DNA of 64,000 bases from Streptomyces sp. MUM 203J (GTDB lineage Bacteria; Actinomycetota; Actinomycetes; Streptomycetales; Streptomycetaceae), in NCBI RefSeq assembly GCF_022414595.1, contig NZ_JADWYO010000001.1:62001-126000 (forward strand), in the 5' to 3' direction. The notes beneath the pieces are model-generated. The model did no database searches. It was given only the letters and a program-made list of their open reading frames with translations, and was not told the DNA's origin. Within the stretch, counting starts at the first letter, position 1. Every line of letters starts with the position of its first letter. Shown in pieces: positions 56,226-64,000 of the stretch. A program made the translations under genes and the position numbers.

Positions 56226-57140
56226 ATGGATATCTGCGTCATAGGCGGCAGCCGGTACTTCGGGCGACGGGTCGTGGAACGGCTCGTGGCGCGAGGGCAC
56301 CGGGTGACCGTCGTCAACCGGGGTTCGGCCCCCGCTCCCCCGCCCGCCGGCGCGCGGCACGTCGTGGCCGACCGGGACGACGAGGCGGGCCTCGACGCCG
56401 CCCTCGGGACGCTGGCGTTCGACGCCGTCGTCGACCAGGTCTGCTACACACCCCGCCAGGCCGCCGTCGCCCGCCGGGTCCTCGCACCCCGCACCCGGCG
56501 GTACCTCATGACGTCCACCGTCGAGGTGTACGAGCACGAGCACCGCCCCGACGCCCTCGTGCGGGAGGACGCCGTCGATCCTCAGTCCGTGTCCGTCGAC
56601 CTGGGCCTCCCCTGGGACCGGCCCGACTTCCTGGAGGCCCGTTACGGGGAGGGCAAGCGGCAGGCCGAGGCGGTGTTCGCACAGGATCCCGCCGTCACGT
56701 TCGCGGCCGTCCGGGTCGCGCATGTGCTGGGCGGGGCCGACGACTTCACCGGGCGGCTCACCCACTACGCCGAGCGCATCCGGCGCGGCGAGCCCATCGC
56801 CGTGCCGGCGCGGAACCATCCCGCCACCTACATCCATGTGGAGGAGATCGCAGACCTTCTCGTCTGGGCAGTGGTGGAGGCGGAGTTCACCGGCGCCTTG
56901 AACGCCGCCTCCCAGGGGGTCCTGACCACCGGGGACATCTGCGAGGCCGTCACCCGGCGGATCGGCGGCGGACTCTCCCCCGTGTACCGGGAGGCGGAGG
57001 GCGGGGCGGTGTCGCCGTTCTCCTTCACCCGTGCGTACGCGATGGACAACTCCCGCGCCACCGCCCTGGGATACTCCTTCCGGCCCGCCGCCGACTGGCT
57101 CGACCGGGCCGTCGCCGAGACCCTGGAGGCACGGCCGTGA
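56226..57140 (+). CDS. NAD-dependent epimerase/dehydratase-like protein
   Basis: 304 residues. MDICVIGGSRYFGRRVVERL is a GxxxxG Rossmann motif, and TSTVEVYEHEHRPDALVRED replaces the usual catalytic S...YxxxK region, so activity is uncertain. YGEGKRQAEAVFAQ may supply the Tyr and Lys (YxxGK, one residue longer than normal). The fold belongs to extended short-chain dehydrogenases and resembles RNA-binding-type members of Streptomyces. The ATG at 56226 is chosen because AAGGAG lies upstream, though 12 bases away. The next gene overlaps it by GTGA. Confidence 0.85.
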   Translation: MDICVIGGSRYFGRRVVERLVARGHRVTVVNRGSAPAPPPAGARHVVADRDDEAGLDAALGTLAFDAVVDQVCYTPRQAAVARRVLAPRTRRYLMTSTVEVYEHEHRPDALVREDAVDPQSVSVDLGLPWDRPDFLEARYGEGKRQAEAVFAQDPAVTFAAVRVAHVLGGADDFTGRLTHYAERIRRGEPIAVPARNHPATYIHVEEIADLLVWAVVEAEFTGALNAASQGVLTTGDICEAVTRRIGGGLSPVYREAEGGAVSPFSFTRAYAMDNSRATALGYSFRPAADWLDRAVAETLEARP

Positions 57141-58027
57141 CGTACCGCACGCTCGGCACCGGCGCCGCCCGCGTCACTGTCAGCGCCATCGGGCTCGGCG
57201 CCATGCCGCTGTCCATCGAGGGCCGCCCGGAGGAGACCCGCGCCCTCGCCACGCTGCACGCGGCGCTCGACGCGGGCGTCACGCTCATCGACACCGCCGA
57301 CTCCTACCACGCCCCCGGCGAGGAACCCGGCGCCAACGAGCTGCTGGTCGCCCGCGCCCTCTCCGAGTACGGCGGCGGACGTGACGGTGTCCTGGTCGCC
57401 ACCAAGGGAGGGCGCGGCCGGACACCCGACGGGGGCTGGAGCGTCAACGGCGACCCCGCGCACCTGCGGCGGGCCGCCGAGGGGTCGTTGAAGCGGCTCG
57501 GCGGGGACGCCATCGGGCTGTACCAGCTGCACAAACCGGATCCGGCCGTTCCGTACGCCGAGTCGCTCGGCGCGGTGCGGGAACTGCTGGACGCGGGCAC
57601 GGTCCGGCTGGCCGGGATCTCCAACGTGGACCGTGAGCAGATCCTGCTGGCCCGGGAGATCCTGGGTGACCGGCTGGTGTCCGTCCAGAACCGGTACTCG
57701 CCCGAAGTGCGCGACGCGGAAGACGAGTTGCGGCTCTGCACGGAGCTGGGGCTGGCGTTCATGCCCTGGTCCCCGCTCGGCGGGATCTCGCGCAGCGCGC
57801 TCGACGGGGCGTCGTCGCGGGAGGCGGACCCCCGGTTCGGCGCGTTCCACCGGGTGGCCCGGGCGCGCGGGGTGAGCCCGCAGCGCGTCGCGCTGGCATG
57901 GCTGCTGGCGCGGTCGCCGGTGATGCTGCCGATCCCGGGGGCGTCCCGGGCGGAGACGGCACGGGATTCGGCGGCGGCGGGGGACCTGGCGCTGGACCGG
58001 GGGGAACTGGAGCTGCTGGGGGCGTAG
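57137..58027 (+). CDS. Aldo/keto reductase
   Basis: 296 residues. The catalytic tetrad is present: Asp and Tyr in LIDTADSYHAPG, Lys in VLVATKGGRG and His in LYQLHKPDP. LAGISNVDREQILLAREIL and FMPWSPLGG are standard strands of the TIM barrel. It should reduce aldehydes or ketones with NADPH. The GTG start overlaps the epimerase stop (GTGA), so the two proteins are made together and may act on the same substrate. The open frame starting much further upstream is a shadow. Confidence 0.93.
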   Translation: MTYRTLGTGAARVTVSAIGLGAMPLSIEGRPEETRALATLHAALDAGVTLIDTADSYHAPGEEPGANELLVARALSEYGGGRDGVLVATKGGRGRTPDGGWSVNGDPAHLRRAAEGSLKRLGGDAIGLYQLHKPDPAVPYAESLGAVRELLDAGTVRLAGISNVDREQILLAREILGDRLVSVQNRYSPEVRDAEDELRLCTELGLAFMPWSPLGGISRSALDGASSREADPRFGAFHRVARARGVSPQRVALAWLLARSPVMLPIPGASRAETARDSAAAGDLALDRGELELLGA

Positions 58028-58392
58028 CCCGGTCCGCCCCGCGCGAGCCGGGCCCGCCCGGCGTCCGTGCACAAGCGCGTCGAGGAGGCCCCCGGGCACG
58101 ACCGCGGCCACGGGGTCCGGACGGCCGGGGCGGGCAGCCCTGCCCCGGCCACCGCTCCCGGGTGAGGAGCGGCTGCGGCCCTGCGGGCCTGCCCGGCTGC
58201 CCGCCGGGACCGGCGGCGGCCCGGCCGGGGCGCTGTCCCCGCGGGCCCGGTTCGGCAGGCTCCTTCGGGTTCTTCGAGCAGGAGGCCCGCAGGCCCCCGG
58301 GGGCCTGCGGGCCAGCCCGGCCCCTGAGGACGGACGCCGCTGAGACGGATCGAACGCAGGCCGGGAGGAGGCGGGCCGGGGTACGGCCCGCC
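58028..58392. other. 365-bp gap between convergent genes
   Basis: No gene is seen. The stretch is extremely GC-rich, with many GGCCCGG runs and the perfect palindrome at 58284-58313. Confidence 0.5.
58284..58313. terminator. 30-bp perfect palindrome, probable bidirectional terminator
   Basis: GGCCCGCAGGCCCCC (58284-58298) is followed immediately by its exact complement (58299-58313), with no loop. It lies between the convergent aldo/keto reductase and beta-propeller genes. Confidence 0.6.
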
Positions 58393-59622
58393 CTACTGCG
58401 GTGTCAGGCCGCCCAGCACGTCCTCCGCCACCCGCCCCGTCCGCTCCCGCTGGGGGAAGGCACCGACCTTCACCCGCGCGATCTCCTCCGCCGTGCCGTA
58501 GTCGACCACCGACACCTCCCCGCGCCGGGACAGCGTCACCCAGCAGTGCCGCCCGCCGGGCCCGGTCACCGCCCAGTAGGGCAGCGCGTCCTGCGGGTAG
58601 TGGACGAAGCCGTCCGTGGCGAGGCCGTCGCGGGAGACGATCGCCGTGTAGTCGTCGATGGTCCCGGCCATGCACAGCTTGTCCTGCCGCCCGCCGTTCA
58701 TGGCCATGCCGTGGTGTGCGGAGTTCTGCGGATAGTCGTCGCGCTTCAGCGCCGCGCCCGCCGCGCTGTACGGCATCTCGACGGTCCGTACCGTACGTCC
58801 GGCCTCCAGGTCGTACTCGACGAAGCCGTTCAGATAGGACAGCTGGGCGTACATGGTCTTCCCGTCCGGGGTGATCACGGCCGGGCGGACGCCCTTGTCG
58901 AAGGGGTAGGTGCGCACCACCCGGAGCGACTCGGCGTCGACGACGGTGACTCGCCTGCTCCCCTTGAGGAAGTCGAGGGCATACGGCATCGAGGTGACGC
59001 CGATGGACATGTTGTAGATCAGCTTGCCGTCGGCGGAGTAGATGTTCTCGTGCGGGTACGTCCCGGTCGGGAACTCACCCGTGATGCGGCCGGTGACGGT
59101 GTCCAGGGTCTGCGCCTTGCCCGCGCTGATCGCGGAGACGACGAAGGTCCGGCCGTCGGCGGACAGCGCGGCGTGGTCGGCCTTGAAACCGGCCAGGTGG
59201 GTGCGCCACAGCCGGCGGCCGCTCGCGATGTCGTACGCGGCGGCGTCGCCGAGGTTGCCGCGCGAGACGTACAGGGTGCGGCCGTCCGGCGAGAGGTGGG
59301 CGTCGTCGACGAACTTGTCGCCGCCCGCCTGCTGTCTGACGATCTCGTACGCGGCCCTCCGGAACGGGTCCATGCCGGAGAGGATCTCCTCCAGGTCGGG
59401 GACCACGTCCAGGGTGCCGAGGTTCCGGTACGTCCGGGCGTCGAGGAAACTCACCGTGCCGTCGGCGCTGTTGCCGACCAGCACGACGTCCCGGAGGGGC
59501 TCCTCCCGGGTGGGAGCGGCGGTCGCCGTGCCGAGCCCGAGGGTGAGGACGAGGCCGAGTGCGAGGGTGAGCAGTGCGGTGGAGCGCGCCTTGCGCGCCG
59601 TGGAGCGTGCCGTGCGTGCCAT
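58393..59622 (-). CDS. Secreted YncE-like beta-propeller protein
   Basis: 409 residues. A signal peptide (arginine-rich start, LLTLALGLVLTLGLGTATAA) is followed by blades such as VVLVGNSADGTVSFLDARTY, AHLSPDGRTLYVSRGNLGDA, AALSADGRTFVVSAISAGKA and ITPDGKTMYAQLSYLNGFVE. No lipobox is present, so it is probably secreted, in contrast to the lipoprotein propeller at 6805-8001. The ATG at 59622 follows AAGGGA; the frame is open to 59673. The ligand is unknown. Confidence 0.85.
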   Translation of the reverse strand: MARTARSTARKARSTALLTLALGLVLTLGLGTATAAPTREEPLRDVVLVGNSADGTVSFLDARTYRNLGTLDVVPDLEEILSGMDPFRRAAYEIVRQQAGGDKFVDDAHLSPDGRTLYVSRGNLGDAAAYDIASGRRLWRTHLAGFKADHAALSADGRTFVVSAISAGKAQTLDTVTGRITGEFPTGTYPHENIYSADGKLIYNMSIGVTSMPYALDFLKGSRRVTVVDAESLRVVRTYPFDKGVRPAVITPDGKTMYAQLSYLNGFVEYDLEAGRTVRTVEMPYSAAGAALKRDDYPQNSAHHGMAMNGGRQDKLCMAGTIDDYTAIVSRDGLATDGFVHYPQDALPYWAVTGPGGRHCWVTLSRRGEVSVVDYGTAEEIARVKVGAFPQRERTGRVAEDVLGGLTPQ

Positions 59623-59816
59623 GGGGCCGTCCCTTCGCGGAGGTGGGGATCGGGAAGGTCGTGCGCATGCCACCAGCTGACGCGCCTGATGTTACCGGCG
59701 GTACGGCCGACCGGACCCGCACGTGCGGAGCCCGGACGAGACCCCCGCGCGGACGAGGGCACCGCGCGGGGGCCGCCGACCGGCCCCCGCGCGGCAGCCT
59801 TGCATCCGTCCTCGCG

Positions 59817-61172
59817 TCACACGCGCGCCGGCTCCGCGGCCGTCTCGCCCCGCGTCTCGGGCACCTCGGCCGCAGCGGCGGACCCGTGGTCGTCCATCAG
59901 GGTCCTCTCGTCGAACGGGACCCGGCCCGCCAGGACCTCGGCCACCCGGGCCTTGTCGATCTCCCTGGTCCAGGTGCCTACGAGCACCGTCGCGACCGCG
60001 TTGCCCGCGAAGTTGGTCAGGGCTCGCGCCTCGCTCATGAAGCGGTCGATGCCGACGATCAGGCCGACACCGTCGACCAGCGCGGGCTTGTGGGACTGGA
60101 GTCCGCCCGCGAGCGTCGCCAGCCCGGCGCCGGTCACACCGGCCGCGCCCTTCGAAGCGATGATCATGAAGACGAGGAGGGACACCTGCTCACCGATCGA
60201 CAGCGGCTGGCCCATCGCCTCCGCGACGAACAGCGACGCCATGGTCAGGTAGATCGCGGTGCCGTCGAGGTTGAACGAGTAGCCGGTGGGGACGGTGATG
60301 CCCACGACCGGCTTGCTGACGCCCAGGTGCTCCATCTTCGCGATCAGCCGGGGCAGCGCCGACTCCGAGGAGGAGGTGGAGAGGATCAGCAGGAACTCCC
60401 GGCCCAGGTATTTCAGCAGCGAGAAGATGTTGACGCCCGCGACCAGCCGCAGCAGCGCGCCCAGCACCAGGAACACGAACACGACGCAGGTGGCGTAGAA
60501 GCCCAGCATGATCACGGCCAGGGACTTCAGCGCGTTCACGCCGGTCGAGCCGACGACGGCGGCGATGGCGCCGAACGCGCCGACCGGGGCCACCCACATG
60601 ATCATCGCCAGGATGCGGAAGACCAGCCGCTGGATGTGCCCGATGCCGCGCAGCACCGGCTCGCCCGCCTTGCCCATGGCCTGGAGCGCGAAGCCCGCGA
60701 GCAGCGCGACCAGCAGGGTCTGGAGGACCTCGCCCTCGGTGAAGGCGGAGACCAGCGTCTTCGGGATGATGCCGAGCAGGAAGTCGGCCGTGCCCTCACT
60801 GGCGCCCTCCGCCTGCGCGCTGCCCGCCGAGCGGGTGGCGTCGGTGATCCGGAGGCCGGAGCCGGGCTCCAGCAGATTGCCGACGACCAGGCCGATGGCC
60901 AGGGCGACGGTCGACATGACCATGAAGTAGCCGAGGGCCAGCCCGCCCACGGCACCCACCTTCGCGGCCTTGCGGACCGAACCGACCCCCAGCACGATCG
61001 TGCAGAAGATCACCGGCGAGATCATCATCTTGATGAGGCTCACGAAGCCGGTGCCGAGCGGCTTCAGCTCCCGGCCCGCCTCCGGGGCGGCGAAGCCCAC
61101 GGCGATGCCGAGTACGACCGCCGCGATGACGGCCAGATAGAGATAGTGGGTGCGTTCCCGCCGTGCGGCCAC
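59817..61172 (-). CDS. dctA: C4-dicarboxylate:cation symporter (DAACS family)
   Basis: 451 residues with about eight helices and two re-entrant hairpins. Seen: MISPVIFCTIVLGVGSV, the serine-rich hairpin LSTSSSESALPRLIAKM, PTGYSFNLDGTAIYLTMASL and ASKGAAGVTGAGLATLAG, all characteristic of DctA/GltP. It takes up succinate, fumarate or malate, possibly aspartate. The GTG at 61172 has GAGGAGG upstream. A CitA/DcuS-like sensor kinase and its regulator diverge from it, the classic arrangement for dicarboxylate-induced dctA. DctA is preferred over GltP on that context. Confidence 0.93.
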   Translation of the reverse strand: MAARRERTHYLYLAVIAAVVLGIAVGFAAPEAGRELKPLGTGFVSLIKMMISPVIFCTIVLGVGSVRKAAKVGAVGGLALGYFMVMSTVALAIGLVVGNLLEPGSGLRITDATRSAGSAQAEGASEGTADFLLGIIPKTLVSAFTEGEVLQTLLVALLAGFALQAMGKAGEPVLRGIGHIQRLVFRILAMIMWVAPVGAFGAIAAVVGSTGVNALKSLAVIMLGFYATCVVFVFLVLGALLRLVAGVNIFSLLKYLGREFLLILSTSSSESALPRLIAKMEHLGVSKPVVGITVPTGYSFNLDGTAIYLTMASLFVAEAMGQPLSIGEQVSLLVFMIIASKGAAGVTGAGLATLAGGLQSHKPALVDGVGLIVGIDRFMSEARALTNFAGNAVATVLVGTWTREIDKARVAEVLAGRVPFDERTLMDDHGSAAAAEVPETRGETAAEPARV

Positions 61173-61363
61173 GGGATCCTCCTCGTCGAGGTCGGTTCAC
61201 TCGCTTCCACGTCGTCCCCGTGGAGCGATCCCCGCGACTATCCACCACGGCTGTGACGCCGGTCACCGTTGCGTACCTTTCGTTCACACGGAGCGTGAGA
61301 CGGGGTTCCCGGCGCATCCCGTCGCGGTTCCCGTCCGGTTTTCGGACAGGCACACTTACCGGC

Positions 61364-63103
61364 ATGCGCACGCCCCGCCCCCGCCTGCCCCGGAGCCTCG
61401 CCGGCCAGCTCTTCGCGATGCAGGTGGTGCTGGTGGCCGCGGTCGTGGCCGGGTGCGCCGTGTTCGTGTACGTCACCGACCGGCAGGAGGCGGAGGCCAC
61501 GGCCAGACGTCAGGTCACCGCCACGGCGACAGCCGTGGCGCGGTCGCCCGCGGTGGTCGCGGCGGCCCGCGCCGACCGTCCGACAGCCCTCCTCCAGCCC
61601 TACGCGGACGCCCTCACCCGGGACGGCGGGGTCACCTTCGTGGTGATCATGGCCCCGGACGGTACGCGGTGGACACACCCGGAGCCGGACCGGATCGGCG
61701 GGGCTTATCTCGGCCACATCGGCCCCGCCCAGCGGGGCGAGACGCTCACGGAGACGTACGAGGGGACGCTCGGTCCGTCCGTGCGGACGGTCACGCCGGT
61801 CTGGGACCGGGACCGGATCGTCGCGCTGGTGAGCGCGGGCATCACCATCGACCGCATCACCGAGCAGGTACGGCACCAGCTGACCGCGCTGCTCGGGGCG
61901 GCGGGCGCGGCGGTCGCTCTCGGCGGAGCCGGTACGTACGTGATCAACGCTCGGCTGCGGCGGCACACCCACGGCATGAACGCGGCCGAACTGAGCCGGA
62001 TGCACGACTACCACGAGGCCGCGCTGCACGCGGTGCGCGAAGGACTGCTGATGCTGGACGGACGGCGGCGGATCGCGCTGGCTAACGACGGGGCGCGGGA
62101 CTTGCTGGGGCTGACCGGCGAGAACGTGGTGGGCACGCCGGTGGACGCGCTGGGACTGCCGCCGCCGCTGACGGAGGCGCTGCTCGATCCGGAGCCGCGC
62201 GAGGACGAGCTGCACCTGACCGCCGACCGCGTGCTGGTGCTGTCGACCCGCCCGGTGGTGGGAGGGGAGCGGCGCGGCACGGTCGCCACACTCCGGGACC
62301 ACACCGAACTCCAGGCGCTGTCCGGTGAACTGGACTCCGAGCGGGGTTTCTCGCAGGCGCTGCGGGCGCAAGCGCACGAGGCGGCGAACCGGCTGCACAC
62401 GGTGGTGTCGCTGATCGAGCTGGGCCGCGCCGAGGAGGCGGTCGAGTTCGCCACGGCCGAGCTGGAACTGGCGCAGGCACTGACGGACCGGGTGGTCGCC
62501 GCGGTGGGCGAACCGGTCCTGGCGGCCCTGCTGCTGGGCAAGTCGGCCCAGGCGAGCGAGCGGGGCGTGGAGCTGGTCCTGACGGAGGACAGCCGGATCG
62601 ACGACGGCGTCCTGCCCCGGGAGCTGCCGTCCCGGGACCTGGTGACGGTCCTCGGCAACCTGCTCGACAACGCGGTGGAGGCCGCCCAGGGTTCGCCGTC
62701 ACCCCGGGTGACGGTGACGGCCCGGGTGGAGCCGGAGGGACAGGTACTGCTGCGGGTCGCGGACAGCGGCCCCGGGGTGGCGCCCGAGGACAGGGAGGCG
62801 GTGTTCACGCACGGCTGGACCACCCGGGGCCCGGGCCGCGGGACGGGTCTGGCGCTGGTGCGGCAGGCGGTCCACCGGGCGCGGGGGTCGGTGGAGCTGG
62901 GGGTGGCCCCGCAGGGCGGCGCGTGCTTCACGGTCCGGCTGCCGGCCTCGTGCCGTGCGCGTACCCCCGCGGCACGGGAGCGGGGTCCGGGTGCGGCGCC
63001 TCCGGTTCCGGCAGGCGGCGTCCGTCGCACCGCGGCCACCGGACGCGGCGGAGGGCTGCCCGGCCGCCGGGCACCCGCACCGCACGGGGAGGCCGCACCA
63101 TGA
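61364..63103 (+). CDS. CitA/DcuS-type sensor histidine kinase
   Basis: 579 residues. Helix 1 (AGQLFAMQVVLVAAVVAGCA), an extracytoplasmic sCache domain (about residues 40-170), helix 2 (LLGAAGAAVALGGAGTYVI), a cytosolic PAS domain (ALHAVREGLLMLDGRRRIAL onward) and the kinase core follow in order. The phospho-His is in LRAQAHEAANRLHTVVSLIE; the N box is DLVTVLGNLLDNAVEAAQG and the G boxes DSGPGV and GRGTGLALVRQAV. This kinase class senses citrate or C4-dicarboxylates. The ATG at 61364 lacks a strong ribosome site. The regulator gene overlaps by ATGA. Confidence 0.92.
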   Translation: MRTPRPRLPRSLAGQLFAMQVVLVAAVVAGCAVFVYVTDRQEAEATARRQVTATATAVARSPAVVAAARADRPTALLQPYADALTRDGGVTFVVIMAPDGTRWTHPEPDRIGGAYLGHIGPAQRGETLTETYEGTLGPSVRTVTPVWDRDRIVALVSAGITIDRITEQVRHQLTALLGAAGAAVALGGAGTYVINARLRRHTHGMNAAELSRMHDYHEAALHAVREGLLMLDGRRRIALANDGARDLLGLTGENVVGTPVDALGLPPPLTEALLDPEPREDELHLTADRVLVLSTRPVVGGERRGTVATLRDHTELQALSGELDSERGFSQALRAQAHEAANRLHTVVSLIELGRAEEAVEFATAELELAQALTDRVVAAVGEPVLAALLLGKSAQASERGVELVLTEDSRIDDGVLPRELPSRDLVTVLGNLLDNAVEAAQGSPSPRVTVTARVEPEGQVLLRVADSGPGVAPEDREAVFTHGWTTRGPGRGTGLALVRQAVHRARGSVELGVAPQGGACFTVRLPASCRARTPAARERGPGAAPPVPAGGVRRTAATGRGGGLPGRRAPAPHGEAAP

Positions 63104-63789
63104 CCGGCGGCAGAGCCCTCCGCGTCCTCGTCGTCGAGGACGACCCCGTCGCCGCCGACGCCCACGCCCTTTATGCCGGCCGGGTCCCCGGCTTCCAGGT
63201 GGTAGGGGTGGTCCACACCCGCGCCTCCGCCCTGCGGCTCCTGGAGCGGACGCCCGTCGACCTGATCCTTCTCGACCTGTACCTCCCCGACGGCCACGGC
63301 CTGCGTCTCCTGCGCACCCTCCGCGCGGGCGGCCACCGCGCCGACGTCATCGCCGTGACCTCCGCCCGGGACCTGGAGGTCGTCCGGGAGGGCGTATCGC
63401 TCGGCGTGGTCCAGTACGTGCTGAAACCGTTCACCTTCGCCACCCTGCGGGACCGTCTCACCCGGTACACGGACTTCCGGGCCGCCGCGGGCGAGGCCTC
63501 CGGCCAGGACGAGGTGGACCGGGCGCTTGCCGCCCTTCGTGCCCCCCAGCCCGCCGCACTGCCCAAGGGCCTCAGCCCACCGACCCTGGCCGCGGTCACC
63601 CGCAGCCTGCGGGAGGCCCCGGACGGGCTGACCGCCGCCGAGGTGGGCGCGGCGGTCGGCGTCTCGCGCATCACCGCCCGCCGCTACCTGGAGCACCTGG
63701 TCACAGCGGGTCGCGCCGAGCGGACCCCGCAGTACGGGCAGATCGGCCGCCCGGAACTCCAGTACCGCTGGGTGACGACACGGCCGTGA
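63100..63789 (+). CDS. CitB/DcuR-type response regulator
   Basis: 229 residues. The receiver domain has LRVLVVEDDPVAADAHALYA, the phosphorylated Asp in LILLDLYLPDGHGLRLL and the Lys in VLKPFTFATL. The C-terminal helix-turn-helix LTAAEVGAAVGVSRITARRY then LEHLVTAG is that of the CitB/DcuR family. GGGGAGG precedes the ATG, which overlaps the kinase stop. It most likely activates the divergent dctA when dicarboxylates are present. Confidence 0.94.
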   Translation: MTGGRALRVLVVEDDPVAADAHALYAGRVPGFQVVGVVHTRASALRLLERTPVDLILLDLYLPDGHGLRLLRTLRAGGHRADVIAVTSARDLEVVREGVSLGVVQYVLKPFTFATLRDRLTRYTDFRAAAGEASGQDEVDRALAALRAPQPAALPKGLSPPTLAAVTRSLREAPDGLTAAEVGAAVGVSRITARRYLEHLVTAGRAERTPQYGQIGRPELQYRWVTTRP

Positions 63790-63913
63790 TCCGCCCCTGA
63801 CATATTCTCCATCTACGCACGAGTAGGAACGAGGCTCGCGATCTGGACGTTCCTCCAACATTCGGCGTTGGTCGAACACACCGTAGCCAGACGTCACCCT
63901 GCGCACCTACCTT

Positions 63914-64000
63914 GTGCGCGTGCACCCGTCTCCCCCCTCCTCCCCGACCCCGCCGCCGTTCGACGCGTCGGCCGCGCGCCGACTGCGCGAGGGCCTGGGC
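63914..64000 (+). CDS. Start of a probable XRE-type regulator, cut by window edge
   Basis: 29 codons from a GTG at 63914 (a second GTG follows at 63920), reading VHPSPPSSPTPPPFDASAAR then RLREGLG at the window end. The FDASAARRLREGLG segment is the usual beginning of a Streptomyces family of helix-turn-helix proteins. No ribosome site is evident, so the start and the identification are tentative. Confidence 0.45.
   Translation, partial: MRVHPSPPSSPTPPPFDASAARRLREGLG

Noticed and set aside
61333..61347. GTCCG-N5-CGGAC inverted repeat before the sensor kinase as a site for the TetR at 25593
   Set aside because: The arms are in the opposite order to the TetR operators (CGGAC-N4-GTCCG), so it is not the same motif.

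Overview
The window reads as chromosomal DNA of a Streptomyces or a close relative. It is very GC-rich with almost only G/C in third codon positions, GTG and TTG starts are common, and it carries the DUF397/DUF5753 pair typical of these bacteria. From memory, the order gcv-glyA-sdaA, the L,D-transpeptidases, glgX, the ABC pair, the M4 protease, glgP, glgE-treS-mak-glgB and helD resembles the conserved Streptomyces chromosome core.

Layout. 1-6.4 kb: one-carbon/serine metabolism. A tandem glycine riboswitch precedes gcvT, followed by gcvH, glyA and sdaA. 6.5-12.7 kb: small and surface functions (EF-hand protein, lipoprotein beta-propeller, RsbW-like ATPase, enoyl-CoA hydratase, two L,D-transpeptidases). 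12.8-21.2 kb: debranching enzyme GlgX, a heterodimeric ABC exporter and a Ser/Thr kinase with a WD40 sensor. 21.2-24.3 kb: a decaying accessory patch with a possible toxin-antitoxin pair, a broken ynfA-type gene, a two-helix membrane protein and a broken XRE/DUF5753 regulator. 24.4-29.3 kb: hydrolase, rhodanese/TetR/DUF1272 cluster with two operators, and a TnpB element that has split a small gene. 29.6-34.3 kb: M4 protease and glycogen phosphorylase. 34.5-39.9 kb: four tightly packed genes for two flavin monooxygenases, a PrnB-family haem enzyme and an exporter, lying between glgP and glgE. 40.2-42.9 kb: exported protein, AraC regulator, NmrA-like reductase. 43.1-51.1 kb: GlgE pathway (glgE, treS, mak, glgB). 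51.1-55.5 kb: HelD, a promoter/terminator pair that could make a small RNA, gene and IS remnants, and an ECF sigma operon. 55.6-64 kb: Lrp regulator, epimerase/aldo-keto reductase pair, second beta-propeller, DctA transporter with its divergent two-component system, and the start of a further gene.

How the genes work together. The gcv/glyA/sdaA block converts glycine and serine into C1 units and pyruvate and is switched on by glycine. GlgX, GlgP, TreS, Mak, GlgE and GlgB form a nearly complete trehalose-maltose-1-phosphate-alpha-glucan cycle. The most interesting candidates are (1) the PrnB/HpaB/PhzS-like/MFS cassette, which looks like a small uncharacterised aromatic amino acid pathway without PKS or NRPS genes, and (2) a TnpB protein with RuvC residues but no zinc ribbon, whose insertion site can be reconstructed from the two halves of the gene it split.
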